From positions 372,001-436,000 of the forward strand of contig JAFWGI010000005.1 in assembly GCA_017512425.1 (NCBI GenBank): 64,000 bases of DNA, in the 5' to 3' direction. The notes under the pieces were generated by a model. The model ran no database searches, was not told the DNA's origin, and worked only from the letters and a program-made list of their open reading frames with translations. Shown here piece after piece: positions 7,899 through 17,331 of the stretch. The position numbers were made by a program, and so were the translations under genes. The DNA is from Hyphomicrobium sp. (GTDB lineage: Bacteria; Pseudomonadota; Alphaproteobacteria; Rhizobiales; Hyphomicrobiaceae). Every line of letters starts with the position of its first letter. Position 1 is the first letter of the stretch.

Positions 7899-10760
7899 AT
7901 GCAGGAAACGGCAAAGGCAGTGCAATCGATGAAGCTTGATGAAGCGGCCCTGATCGACGAACTGAAGCGTCTACGCGCGCAGATTCCCGACAATCCATCG
8001 CTCAATCCCATTTTGAATGTCGCCTTTGATCTGTCTCGCAACCTAGAAGCTGGCGACGTTTCGTTCGACGACGTCAAAGGGCTTGCAGGGCGATTGATGG
8101 ATCGCGCCTGCGTGCGCCGCGCCAAGAAGCTGCGCGAAAAAGTCGGGTATGTTGATCAAGCGACGACGCTTAAAGATTTCACGTCTGCCATCGAGCGCAG
8201 CGCGAATGAAGCTGGCGGTTCGATCCAGGCCTTCGCAGAGCGCTGGGCGCGGCCGCGGACGGGCATTGTTCTGACGGCGCATCCAACGTTCGGACTTTCG
8301 GATGCGCTCTACAAGCGCATGCTCGAAATCGCCGTATCGGATTCCCCGACGGATTCAGTTGAGATTGGCATGCCGCATCGCCCTGAGCCGGTGCTGTCAT
8401 TGCAGCACGAGCACAAGTGCGCTCAGGAAGCGATCCACAATTTGCGTAATGCTTATGAAGAGCTGTTGCACGGCTTCTTCAGCGTCGCATCCCAAAAGTT
8501 CGGCGACGCCGCCTACAAGATTCGTCCGAAATTGACGACGTTCGCGTCGTGGATCGGCTACGACCTCGATGGCCGCACCGACATCGCATGGACGTTCTCA
8601 TTCCTCGTGCGTCTGCAGGAAAAGCGTGCGTCTCTTGTTGACGTCCGCGAGCGTTTCGTCGTTCTCAAGCACCGCTTGGACGAGAGCGATAATGCACAGC
8701 GGGTCGCGCGGCAGATCGTCGGCAAACTCGATCTCGCCATCGCGGCGGTCGACGAGCAGATTAAAGCGCTCGAAGGCGTCGCCGGCGATCCAGTCGCGCT
8801 CGCTAAAGCCGCCAACACGATTACAAAGTCCGATGGTTACAACCTGTTATCGGTCGAACCATTGATGACGTTGTTCAACACGCTCATCGATGCGGTTGAG
8901 ACGCCGCAAATGAAGCGTGCCGTCGCGGCGCTTTCGGGCCTCGTTGACGCAACCGGTCTCGGAACAGCGCACATCCATCTGCGCATCAATGCGCTGCAGC
9001 TCAACAACGCGTTCCGCGCTTACGTGCACGAGCCGTGGACGCGCGATCTGACCGAAAGTCAATCGCTTGCTCGTATCGTCGATATGATCAAGAACTGCCC
9101 GCGTGAATCGGTGAACTTTGAGACGCTGGATCTCGAAACCGCAACCGCCATTCGGCAATTTGCGCTCACAGCCCAGATTCACAAGCATATCGATAAAGAA
9201 ACACCAATCCGCTTCCTGATTGCGGAGTGCGAAAGCCCGGCAACGGTGCTGATCGCGGTGTTCTTCGCAAAGTTGTTCGGCGTCGATCACATCACCGACA
9301 TATCGCCGCTGTTCGAAACGCCGTCGGGCCTCGAAAATGGCTCGCGCATCATGGAGCGCTTGGTCGAAGAAGACGCTTATCGCGACTACATCAAGGGTCG
9401 CAAACGGATGAGCATCCAGACCGGCTTCTCGGATGCCGGCCGCTTCATTGGACAGATTTCGGCGACGCTCGCGATCGAGCGCTATTACCACGGGCTCGCG
9501 GCAATGGTGCAGAAGGCGAATCTTCCAGAAGTCGAGACGCTGATCTTCTCGACGCATGGCGAGTCGATGGGGCGCGGCGCACACCCAGGCAATCTGCCGA
9601 CGCGCCTGCACTATGTCTTCTCTGACGAAGCACGGCGCCGCTTCTCGGACGCCAACTTGCCGGTCAAGCATGAAACGAGCTTCCAGGGCGGCGACGGCTA
9701 TATGTTCTTCGGCCATCGTGCGCTGACGACGCGCGCGCTCGCGACCGTTATTCTAGACGGTGAAGCACCGGCGCCGGACAATGATCCGTTTTACACCGAG
9801 CAGAATTTCTCGCTCGACTTCTTCCTGAGATTGCGGGCGTTCCAGCAGGATCTGTTTGCGCATCGCGGCTATCGCGCTGTGCTCGGTGCGTTCGGGCCTA
9901 ACTTGCTGTTCAAGACAGGTTCGCGTCCTGTGAAGCGGCAGGGCGATCATGCATCCGACCGTGGTAACCCGGCACGTATGCGCGCCATTCCGAACAACGC
10001 CATTCTGCAGCAGTTCGGATACATCGCCAACGTCGTCGCCGGTCTTGGCACGGCGGTCGGAAACGATCGCGACCGGTTCAGCAAACTTGCGAAATCATCG
10101 CGCCGCCTGCAAACCCTGCTCGGCATGATTGCCTACGGCAAGACCGTTTCAAGCTTGAACGCGATGGGCGCCAACGCGACTGTATTTGATGCCGGCTTCT
10201 GGGCGTCACGCGCGTCGTGGGGCCGCGAGCAAGCCCTGCAGAGCGCATTCCGTACGCTTGCCACGTACCTGCTGCCGGATGACCGCCAGGGTTCGATCAA
10301 CGAACTCGTGCATCACCTGCGTCTCGACGCCATTGATCTGCACGGCATTCTTGAAGATCAAAACATCGAAGGCGGCAAGGTGCCGGACGCCAATCGTCTG
10401 GAACTCGATCTGTTGCAGGCGATCCGCCTCGCGCTGATCATGCGGATTTTCATTCTTGCCGCTCAGCTGCCGCGGTTCGCGCCGCAAGACGGGCTGTCGC
10501 ACGGGCAAGTTCTCGAAATGGCATTGAACCTCGAAATTCCAGACGTCGTCGGCATCATGCGCAAGGCGTTCCCGCACGGCACGAAAGCGTCGGCAGAGGC
10601 GAACGGTGCCCGTTTCGACGAGCAGGCGAGCTATCGTCCGCGCGGCATCGACGATTACGGCCGGTTGGAAACCGAAATTCTTGAGCCGATGGAGCGCTCT
10701 TACGAGTTCGTTCGAGAGATCGGCTCGGGTATTTCGCACCACTTCGGCGCGTTCGGCTGA
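7899..10760 (+). CDS. ppc: Phosphoenolpyruvate carboxylase, divergent methylotroph type
   Basis: A ~953-residue enzyme that carboxylates PEP to oxaloacetate, the CO2-fixing step of the serine cycle. The catalytic histidine lies in LTAHPTFG (H128), but the usual Glu after HPT is Phe. The second active-site loop, normally HGRGGTVGRGGGP, reads HGESMGRGAHPG around H553 and is about two residues shorter. The C-terminus still ends in glycine. The ATG at 7899 is chosen because GAAGGG sits 7 nt upstream; an in-frame GTG at 7884 is the alternative. As last gene of the block it likely belongs to the same regulon as sga-mcl-mtkAB. Divergence suggests altered regulation, for example no acetyl-CoA control, which is inference. 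Confidence 0.93.
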   Translation: MQETAKAVQSMKLDEAALIDELKRLRAQIPDNPSLNPILNVAFDLSRNLEAGDVSFDDVKGLAGRLMDRACVRRAKKLREKVGYVDQATTLKDFTSAIERSANEAGGSIQAFAERWARPRTGIVLTAHPTFGLSDALYKRMLEIAVSDSPTDSVEIGMPHRPEPVLSLQHEHKCAQEAIHNLRNAYEELLHGFFSVASQKFGDAAYKIRPKLTTFASWIGYDLDGRTDIAWTFSFLVRLQEKRASLVDVRERFVVLKHRLDESDNAQRVARQIVGKLDLAIAAVDEQIKALEGVAGDPVALAKAANTITKSDGYNLLSVEPLMTLFNTLIDAVETPQMKRAVAALSGLVDATGLGTAHIHLRINALQLNNAFRAYVHEPWTRDLTESQSLARIVDMIKNCPRESVNFETLDLETATAIRQFALTAQIHKHIDKETPIRFLIAECESPATVLIAVFFAKLFGVDHITDISPLFETPSGLENGSRIMERLVEEDAYRDYIKGRKRMSIQTGFSDAGRFIGQISATLAIERYYHGLAAMVQKANLPEVETLIFSTHGESMGRGAHPGNLPTRLHYVFSDEARRRFSDANLPVKHETSFQGGDGYMFFGHRALTTRALATVILDGEAPAPDNDPFYTEQNFSLDFFLRLRAFQQDLFAHRGYRAVLGAFGPNLLFKTGSRPVKRQGDHASDRGNPARMRAIPNNAILQQFGYIANVVAGLGTAVGNDRDRFSKLAKSSRRLQTLLGMIAYGKTVSSLNAMGANATVFDAGFWASRASWGREQALQSAFRTLATYLLPDDRQGSINELVHHLRLDAIDLHGILEDQNIEGGKVPDANRLELDLLQAIRLALIMRIFILAAQLPRFAPQDGLSHGQVLEMALNLEIPDVVGIMRKAFPHGTKASAEANGARFDEQASYRPRGIDDYGRLETEILEPMERSYEFVREIGSGISHHFGAFG

Positions 10761-10787
10761 TCGCGTTTCCAGAACGAAATTTCAAAT

Positions 10788-10809
10788 GCCCGCAGCATCG
10801 TCTGCGGGC
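10788..10809. terminator. Bidirectional terminator between ppc and prmB
   Basis: A perfect 8-bp stem, GCCCGCAG with CTGCGGGC around CATCGT, lies in the 66-bp gap between two convergent genes. The flanks are T-rich on the plus side and A/T-rich on the other, so it can serve both transcripts. Confidence 0.7.
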
Positions 10810-10826
10810 GTGTGCGTTTGCAGCCG

Positions 10827-11741
10827 TCAGCTAGCGAACGAATCCTGGGCGTGAAGGACGAAGACTTCGCCTTCACTGGTTTCTGTGTCGAGCCACAGAA
10901 ATGGAAGGTCAGGCCGTGCCTCTTCCAACGCGTAACGCGCCTCGCCGATCTCAACGACCAGCGCCCCATTTTCCGAAAGGTAACGCGGTGCCGCATCGAG
11001 AATGCGTTTAACGAGGTCGAGCCCGTCGGCACCACCGGCATGCGCCATGACTGGTTCTGCTCGATACTCCGGCGGAAAACGCGCAACAGCGTCGGCCGTG
11101 ACATAGGGCGGATTGGCTATGATGAGATCGTAGGCCGCCGGCGCTATTGACTCAAAAAGATCAGACCGGATCAGCGATATGCGCTGCTGCAAGCCGTAGT
11201 CGGCGACATTGCGTTGCGCAACGTCCAGCGCATCGGCCGATAAGTCGCTGGCGTCGATCGTCGCGAATGGAAATGCTTCGGCTGCGAGTATCGCGAGACA
11301 ACCAGAGCCGGTGCACAATTCGAGGATGCGTTCGACGGCTTCCGGATCGGCAGCGGCGGCATTGAGGCTATTGTCGCAAATCAACTCGCCGATGAACGAT
11401 CGCGGCACGATCACGCGCTCATCGACGTAGAAGCGCCGGCCTTGAATCCATGCGCTGTTCGTCAAGTACGACGCCGGTTTGCGGCTCGTTATGCGTGTAT
11501 CGAAGAGGGCGAGAATGCGCGACCGCTCGGACGGCGTCAGGCGGCAGTCCAGCCAAGGATCAAGAACATCGACGGGCAAATTCAACGTCGTCAGCAGCAG
11601 AAATGCAGCTTCATCCATCGCATTCGCGGTGCCATGGCCGTAAACGAGTTCCGCTTCCGAGAATTGGCTAACGCCGAAGCGCAGCCAATCGCGGACGGTG
11701 ATAAGGTTGTCTAGAATGGCGTCGCGATCCGTCATCGGCAT
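10827..11741 (-). CDS. prmB: Ribosomal protein L3 glutamine N5-methyltransferase PrmB
   Basis: A SAM-dependent methyltransferase of ~304 residues that modifies a glutamine of ribosomal protein uL3. The N-terminal helical domain (LRFGVSQFSEAELVYGHGT, YLTNSAWIQGRRFYVDERV) and the PRSFIGELI segment are specific to PrmB. The SAM-binding motif LELCTGSGCLAI and the catalytic NPPY motif are intact. The ATG at 11741 has AAGGAAGG upstream and aligns with the start of E. coli PrmB; an ATG at 11807 would add 22 residues. It is housekeeping, convergent with ppc. Confidence 0.92.
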   Translation of the reverse strand: MPMTDRDAILDNLITVRDWLRFGVSQFSEAELVYGHGTANAMDEAAFLLLTTLNLPVDVLDPWLDCRLTPSERSRILALFDTRITSRKPASYLTNSAWIQGRRFYVDERVIVPRSFIGELICDNSLNAAAADPEAVERILELCTGSGCLAILAAEAFPFATIDASDLSADALDVAQRNVADYGLQQRISLIRSDLFESIAPAAYDLIIANPPYVTADAVARFPPEYRAEPVMAHAGGADGLDLVKRILDAAPRYLSENGALVVEIGEARYALEEARPDLPFLWLDTETSEGEVFVLHAQDSFAS

Positions 11742-11905
11742 GGTTTCGAACACCTTCCTTTGAGCGTCCGGCAGGAGAGCCAACCGGATATTGGCGCGCA
11801 AAGTCATAGCTGTGAGTGCAGCGTTAACGCAACCAGCGGAAGCGCTTGCACGTTGCCTGCCCTAGCGGCAGGTTGCGCCTCGTAACCCCCCTTTGGTTGA
11901 GTGGA

Positions 11906-12838
11906 ATGACGCGGATCCCTTTTGGCGCACTCATCGCATTGGCGCTCGCCAGCGCCTTTTTGGCGACGTGGCCGTTCCGCGGAGATTTGGCGCAAAGCGT
12001 TGCGGTGACGACCATGACGCGACCACTCGCGCACGCAACGTCATGGCGATTTGTTCCGGGCGCTGTCGACGTGACTGAATTGGAGGCTGATCGGTCCAAT
12101 GTTTTGGTGATCGGCGATCAGACGATCAGCGGCCGCGATCTGACTGAGCATGACATTGCTGCGATCAAAAACAGAGTTTGGACAGGTTCGAGATTGCTTC
12201 TGGCTTACATCGACATCACGGACGTCGGGCCGGCATCGTCGATTTGGGATCAGGCGTGGGGCTTGTCTCGACCGGCGTGGTCTGACGGCGATAGCTGCGA
12301 CGTTGCAAACGGTATGCGCGTGAAGTTCTGGGACGCGGATTGGAAGGCTTTGATTTTTCGCAGAGCAGGTTCCCTCTTAGACCGCGCGATCGCGCAGGGG
12401 TTCGACGGCGTTTATGCCGGGGGACTGACAAGCTTCGCGCACTTTAACGAGCCAATTGAGACGTTGAATTCGGAAGCTGTGCGGTTCATGGCGGAACTGG
12501 CAGCGGTGGCGCGCAAAAAGAAGCAAGGCGTCGTCATCATGTCCGACGGCAATGCCGCGCTTCTCGCTCAGGCGGATTTCCGCGCGGCTGTCGACGGCGT
12601 CGGCATCGACGGTTTGCTTTACGGACGCGATGGTCAGGCGCGACGGCCGGTTCTCGACATATGGAGCGCATACAGTGCATTGCGTCCGCTTCAAGCAGAC
12701 GGCAAGCCGGTGTTCGCCGTCGAGCACGTGATCAGCGGCGATATTATCGACCAGGCCACACGAGAGTTGCGCCGGCGCGGGATTGTTCCAGGATTTGAGC
12801 CATCAGTGCCGGCGCGCGGCGATCATTGCGCGCACTAG
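11906..12838 (+). CDS. GH114-like (TM1410/MJ1477 family) exported protein
   Basis: About 310 residues with an N-terminal hydrophobic export segment (IPFGALIALALASAFLATW). The mature part has the style of the TM1410/GH114 group, (beta/alpha)8 proteins related to endo-alpha-1,4-polygalactosaminidases: LLAYIDITDVG, VKFWDADWKALIF, and GFDGVYAGGLTSF. Family members hydrolyse or process extracellular polysaccharide, but catalytic residues cannot be assigned with certainty, so the substrate is open. The inner ATG at 11906 is chosen because an upstream TTG (11846) would bury the export signal. The gene is alone between convergent neighbours and ends before a strong terminator. Confidence 0.72.
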   Translation: MTRIPFGALIALALASAFLATWPFRGDLAQSVAVTTMTRPLAHATSWRFVPGAVDVTELEADRSNVLVIGDQTISGRDLTEHDIAAIKNRVWTGSRLLLAYIDITDVGPASSIWDQAWGLSRPAWSDGDSCDVANGMRVKFWDADWKALIFRRAGSLLDRAIAQGFDGVYAGGLTSFAHFNEPIETLNSEAVRFMAELAAVARKKKQGVVIMSDGNAALLAQADFRAAVDGVGIDGLLYGRDGQARRPVLDIWSAYSALRPLQADGKPVFAVEHVISGDIIDQATRELRRRGIVPGFEPSVPARGDHCAH

Positions 12839-12866
12839 CGTCGGCACCTGCGACCAAGCAAAAGAA

Positions 12867-12896
12867 AAGCCGCGCTCCGTCATCGAAGCGCGGCTT
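12867..12896. terminator. Bidirectional terminator, 10-bp stem
   Basis: AAGCCGCGCT and AGCGCGGCTT form a perfect 10-bp stem with a 10-nt loop. It lies between the convergent GH114-like and desaturase genes, preceded by an A-rich tract and followed by AGAATTTT, so it can end transcripts from both sides. Confidence 0.85.
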
Positions 12897-12920
12897 AGAA
12901 TTTTCGTTATAGACGCTGTA

Positions 12921-14048
12921 TTAGGCGCTCTGCAGTTCCTTGAATGAAATCAAGCGCTGACGGCTTTCGTCCCAGAGCTTCAGGCTTGCGCACTTCAAGC
13001 TGTCGCGGATCGTTAGGCGATTGATGTCTTTCAATTCCGGGCTGTCGTTCAGGCACGAAACCAAACGGTAGTTCGGGATCATGCTGTTGAGATGATGGAT
13101 GTGGTGCAGACCGATGTTGCCCGTGAACCAGTTCAAGACCTTGGGCAAATCGTAGAACGACGAGCCGAGCAGAGCCGCGACCTGGAAATCCCAACCTTCG
13201 GCCTTTTCCCAGTGCGTTTCTTCGAACTGATGTTGAATGAAGAACAGCCAGCCACCGGCAGCCGATGCGATATGCACGATCGGCAGTACGACGAACAGCG
13301 TGTTGGCTAGGCCGAATGCGTAAATGAAGGGCGCGTAAAAGACGGCAAGCCCGAGATTGAGTCCCATCACGCTCTTCCAGGCGTCACGCGGCGGCAATGC
13401 GTGGAACCACGGCAAGCGCTGCAGGATCATGAAATAGGCTGGAACGCCGAGGCCGAAGAGGAAGAGCGGGTTGCGGTACAGGCGGTAGCGCAATTTCCCG
13501 AGCTTCGAAAGCGCCTGATATTCTGTAACCGTCAGCGTATCGATATCACCTGCGCCGCGTCGATCGAGATTGCCCGAGGCTGCGTGATGATGCGCGTGCT
13601 CGCGCTTCCAGAGCCCATAGGGCGCCATCGTCAGTACGCTCATGCAGCGGCCAACGAATTCGTTGAGCGGGCGCGAGCCGAAAAACGACCCATGACCGCA
13701 GTCATGCTGAATGATGAAAACGCGAACGAGCAATCCCCCGGCCGGTATCGCCATCAGAAGCGTTGCCCAGTATGCCGTTTCAACCGTCGCGAACATTGCC
13801 GCGACGAGGATCGCCAGCGGTACGAGCGTCGATACCAGTTGCGATACAGCGAGACGCGGGATGGCGCCGCGATACTTGTTGCAGTGGGCCGCGAGCCGGC
13901 GAACTTTCTGCCTTGTCGTCTCCGTCAGGGGCGCCACCGTACCGTCGGCGCGAAAGACGTTCGTGGTGTTGCCAGCCAATGCGCTCGCCTCGGCAAGTTC
14001 TGGCTGGTTGAGGATAAGATTCAAGGTCGTATCTCCAAGGATGAGCAC
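12921..14048 (-). CDS. Membrane fatty acid desaturase
   Basis: A 375-residue integral membrane di-iron desaturase that introduces a double bond into acyl chains of membrane lipids. All three histidine boxes are present: HDCGH, HAHHH and HHIHH. Hydrophobic segments lie before the first box and in the middle. A VFRADGTVAPLTETTRQKV stretch ahead of the membrane domain is typical of bacterial DesA-like delta-9/omega enzymes. Regiospecificity cannot be read from sequence. The ATG at 14048 has a weak ribosome-binding site; a TTG about 40 bp further in has GGAG ahead of it, so the true start may be slightly internal. Confidence 0.9.
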   Translation of the reverse strand: MLILGDTTLNLILNQPELAEASALAGNTTNVFRADGTVAPLTETTRQKVRRLAAHCNKYRGAIPRLAVSQLVSTLVPLAILVAAMFATVETAYWATLLMAIPAGGLLVRVFIIQHDCGHGSFFGSRPLNEFVGRCMSVLTMAPYGLWKREHAHHHAASGNLDRRGAGDIDTLTVTEYQALSKLGKLRYRLYRNPLFLFGLGVPAYFMILQRLPWFHALPPRDAWKSVMGLNLGLAVFYAPFIYAFGLANTLFVVLPIVHIASAAGGWLFFIQHQFEETHWEKAEGWDFQVAALLGSSFYDLPKVLNWFTGNIGLHHIHHLNSMIPNYRLVSCLNDSPELKDINRLTIRDSLKCASLKLWDESRQRLISFKELQSA

Positions 14049-14257
14049 GATAGCGTGCCATGCAACGCTGCGGCGTTACCATATTCGCCGGTTTCGCGCG
14101 ACCCGCTCCCACCACGAAGATGTGGGAAGCGCGAACCCATTTTTGTTGGGACTGACATGACGCAGACAAGAGCCGTGTCACGCAGGCCGTATCTCAATCC
14201 AAAAAACGTCAGCAGAAAGACCGGCATCACCAGCCCGAGACGCAGACTAAACGTAAG

Positions 14258-14280
14258 ACGGGGCCTTCAGCAGGCCCCGT
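14258..14280 (-). terminator. Terminator downstream of DUF2541-like gene
   Basis: ACGGGGCCT and AGGCCCCGT form a perfect 9-bp stem around TCAGC, 38 bp after the stop codon of the minus-strand repeat protein. The short T-rich stretch after the stem on that strand supports a terminator. Confidence 0.7.
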
Positions 14281-14318
14281 CCTAAATCAGACGTATGACG
14301 TTCTTGTTGACGGCATTC

Positions 14319-15584
14319 TCAATGCTGTCCCCAAACTTCAACGATCGCCGAACCTTTGCCGCGTGCGGACGCGTCGAAGAAACGCGAGCGATACTTGGCT
14401 TCGATACGATCGATGGCCTGACGGCGGTCGCCTTTGAGATCAACCGGGCCGTAGGTGCCACCGGCATCAACTCGAGTGCGCACCGGAATGGTGTCGTCCG
14501 AACCGTCAGTGTAGATAACTTTTACTTCGTTCAGCGTGATGGCGCGGTCACGCACCGTCACGCGCATCCGGCGGAAGCCACCTTCGTTGCGTCCGACCGG
14601 GATGACGTCCTTATCGAAGCCGACGAAACCGGCGGTCTGTGCGCCAAGCAGCACCCAACCTTGGTTATACTTGCGGCCTTCGCCCTGCGGACCGAGCCAG
14701 TTGGCTGCGTATTGGCCGAACACTTCGATGCGGGCCTGACCGCTGAAGCTCGGACGCGAACGGTAGACCATTTGGATTTCTTTGATGAAGCGATTGCCCT
14801 TCAAGTCGATCCAGTTGGTGCGTGAATTCTTTGGAATGTCGGCGTTCACGGCGAGCGCGTCGGTTTCGCCGTTGGCGTAAACGACCTTGATTTCATTGAT
14901 GTGGATATCGTTGTCGAGCACGCGCAGGCGGATGCGATCGAACTTGCCGATTTCGTTGCCGACGCGGATGACGTCGCGATCGACGCCGAAGCCTACGTAT
15001 TGCGCGCCAAACAGAATGTCACCGCCACTGATGGCCGAGCCAGGAGCAACCGTTGTCGGTTGGCTCGTCGTTGGGCGCACGGGGAGCGTGCTTGCGACCG
15101 GACGATCATCACCGCGTGATGGCGGAGGAGCGCTTGGGCGGCCACCACCGCGTTCCATCCGGCGGCCTTCGGAGTCCTGCACGCCCAGAATCTGCAAGCG
15201 GCCGCGACCTTCGCCCGGCGTCTGCGTGATGTTGACCTGATCCACGAAATAGCTGTCTTCGGTCGGATTGATCAGGCGGCTGCGCTCGCCCTGCCACATG
15301 TCGATCTGGCGGTCTTCGTTGTGCACGGATCCATCGGCGTAGACGATTTGCACGCGCTGCAAATCGAACAACCGGCCTTGAGCGTTACGGACGCGAATGG
15401 CCTTGTAGCCACCCTTCGCCTTGCTGACGTCGATCGAGTACCTATCTAAGCTAAGATCGATGTCCTGCTCGGAGATAACGACAAGCTGTTCGCCGTCGTA
15501 GTACCTATTCTTCCGGGCCTCGGCGCTCACAAAAACGCCGGTGGCCAAAATGACGCCGAGCGCCATCACTAGCCTTCGAAACAT
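14319..15584 (-). CDS. Secreted three-repeat DUF2541-like protein
   Basis: A 421-residue protein with an N-terminal signal peptide (LVMALGVILATGVFVSAEA). The mature part holds three related beta-rich modules of ~90-100 residues. Each has the pattern ...VRV/LRD..I.LNEVKVIYADG...(D/N)LKGNR.I..IE..YRS. The second and third open with LFGAQYVGFGVDRDVI and LLGAQTAGFVGFDKDVI, and the first is more divergent. A Pro/Ser/Arg-rich linker separates modules one and two. This resembles DUF2541 proteins of unknown function. Location would be periplasm or cell surface. It is monocistronic, with a terminator after it. Confidence 0.8.
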   Translation of the reverse strand: MFRRLVMALGVILATGVFVSAEARKNRYYDGEQLVVISEQDIDLSLDRYSIDVSKAKGGYKAIRVRNAQGRLFDLQRVQIVYADGSVHNEDRQIDMWQGERSRLINPTEDSYFVDQVNITQTPGEGRGRLQILGVQDSEGRRMERGGGRPSAPPPSRGDDRPVASTLPVRPTTSQPTTVAPGSAISGGDILFGAQYVGFGVDRDVIRVGNEIGKFDRIRLRVLDNDIHINEIKVVYANGETDALAVNADIPKNSRTNWIDLKGNRFIKEIQMVYRSRPSFSGQARIEVFGQYAANWLGPQGEGRKYNQGWVLLGAQTAGFVGFDKDVIPVGRNEGGFRRMRVTVRDRAITLNEVKVIYTDGSDDTIPVRTRVDAGGTYGPVDLKGDRRQAIDRIEAKYRSRFFDASARGKGSAIVEVWGQH

Positions 15585-15868
15585 GGAAAACTCCCCTGAC
15601 TATTTTTACGCACGACGACCCGTGCCGGAAGACGTGCGCCAATCTAGCGATATCAAACGAAAAAGGCAGTCGGTTGGTCGGCGTAAGGCGCTTCCCGCCG
15701 GTCTATGGTGCTCATCTGCAACACAAACTTCCGGTCGGCCGGCATGAAGGTTGACCGCTAAAAACGCGGAGTTTTTCGGCGTTTTCCGGCGACCCGGCCC
15801 TGGTGCAGTTCGGCAAAACCGTGGCAACTTATGGCCCGCGGCCTTGCTGCATTTTGAGGTTGAAAACT

Positions 15869-17235
15869 TTGACCGAGACGCTGCCGGAAACGCACCAACG
15901 ATTTCTGAGCGCAGCCCAAAGCTTTCTGCCTGGACGCGTCTCGACAAGCCTCGCCATCCGCGAACAGCACGCCAATGCGCTGACCTTGCTCGAAACCCAG
16001 TTGCCGGACTTGGTCGTCTGGCCGGAAACAACGGACGAAGTCGCGCGACTGGTCGCACTCGCATCTGAACTCAGTGTACCGCTGATTGCCTTCGGTGGCG
16101 GCACGTCGCTCGAAGGGCATTTGAACGCGCCGTTCGGCGGCGTTTCTCTCGACATGTCGCGCATGAATGCCGTGCTGGCCATCCGTCCCGAAGACATGGA
16201 TTGCACGTCAGGCCGGTGTGACGTTAGATCAACTTCGCTCGGAATTGCGCGCCACGGGGTTGTTTTTTGCCGTCGATCCTGGTGCCGGACAGGCGACGCT
16301 CGGCGGCATGGCGGCAACGCGCGCGTCCGGCACGACGACGCTCCGCTATGGCTCAATGCGCGAGAACGTCATCTCGATGACGGCGGTTTTGGCATCAGGC
16401 GAAATCATTCGCACAGCGCGCCGCGCGCGCAAATCGTCTGCAGGGTATGACTTGACGAGGTTGCTGATTGGCTCCGAAGGCACGCTTGCAGTCATAACTG
16501 AATTGACGCTGCGTCTGCACGGCATCCCGGAGACGATCGTCGCCGCCGTTGCCGGCTTCTCAACGTTGGAAGGCGCGTGCCGCACGGCCATCCAAGCCAT
16601 TCAGTCCGGACTGTGCGTCGCGCGTGTGGAGTTGCTGGATGAGTAGCAAATCCAATGCGTCAATGCGGCCGCGAAATTGGAGATGACCGTTCAACCGACG
16701 CTGTTTGTCGAGTTTCATGGCTCCGCATCCGCTTGCCAGGCCTGAGCTGGCCGAACTGGAGGGCGGATCCGGCGTTGCGTCAGCAACGGGAGATGAGGAC
16801 CGCCGCAAACTTTGGCGCGCGCGGCATGATGCGTTTTGGTCCGTCAAATCGATGTGGCCGGGTCGCGAAATGGTCGTGACTGACATTGCCGTGCCGTTGT
16901 CGCATCTGGCGGCGTGCGTCGGGGAGACTGCGCGGGATATCGAGGCAAGTGAACTGAAGGCGACGCTGCTCGGTCACGTCGGTGATGGCAATTTTCACGT
17001 GATCATTGCGATCGACAACAATGATCAGGCCGAACTTCAGCGTCTCGAAGGGTTTATGGAGCGGTTGGTTGCTCGCGCCCATTCCGTCGATGGCACCGCG
17101 AGCGGCGAGCACGGCGTCGGCCAGCGCAAACGCGACTACATGGACGCCGAGTATGGCTCAGCAGTAGCGATCATGAGGCACATCAAGCATGCCCTCGATC
17201 CGCTTGCGATCCTCAACCCGGGGAAGATCATTTGA
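15869..17235 (+). pseudogene. FAD-binding oxidase, GlcD/D-lactate dehydrogenase type, disrupted
   Basis: Three reading-frame pieces together make one FAD-linked oxidase. Piece 1 carries LVVWPETTDEVARLV and the FAD-binding GGGTSLEGH, to ~16207. Piece 2 carries QAGVTLDQLR, GGMAATRASGTTTLRYG and GSEGTLAVITELTLRL, to ~16742. Piece 3 carries the C-terminal HVGDGNFH, GEHGVGQRKRDYM and NPGKII. Lesions are a +1 (or -2) shift at ~16208, an in-frame TAG at 16644-16646 where coding similarity continues past it, and another +1 shift at ~16743. The family oxidises D-lactate or glycolate. Three independent lesions argue for a true pseudogene rather than one sequencing slip. The start is probably TTG at 15869, with GAGG upstream. 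Confidence 0.88.
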
Positions 17236-17331
17236 GCGCCGTTTAAAAAGTTAACTCATTGTATATGTTGGCATGTTTAAACATCTATACGACCGCCTAC
17301 CGGCATAGTTGAAAGGCTTGTTAACGCTGTC

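Noticed and set aside
13401..14285. Plus-strand 294-codon frame antisense to the desaturase
   Set aside because: Shadow of the desaturase gene, whose histidine boxes are clear on the other strand.
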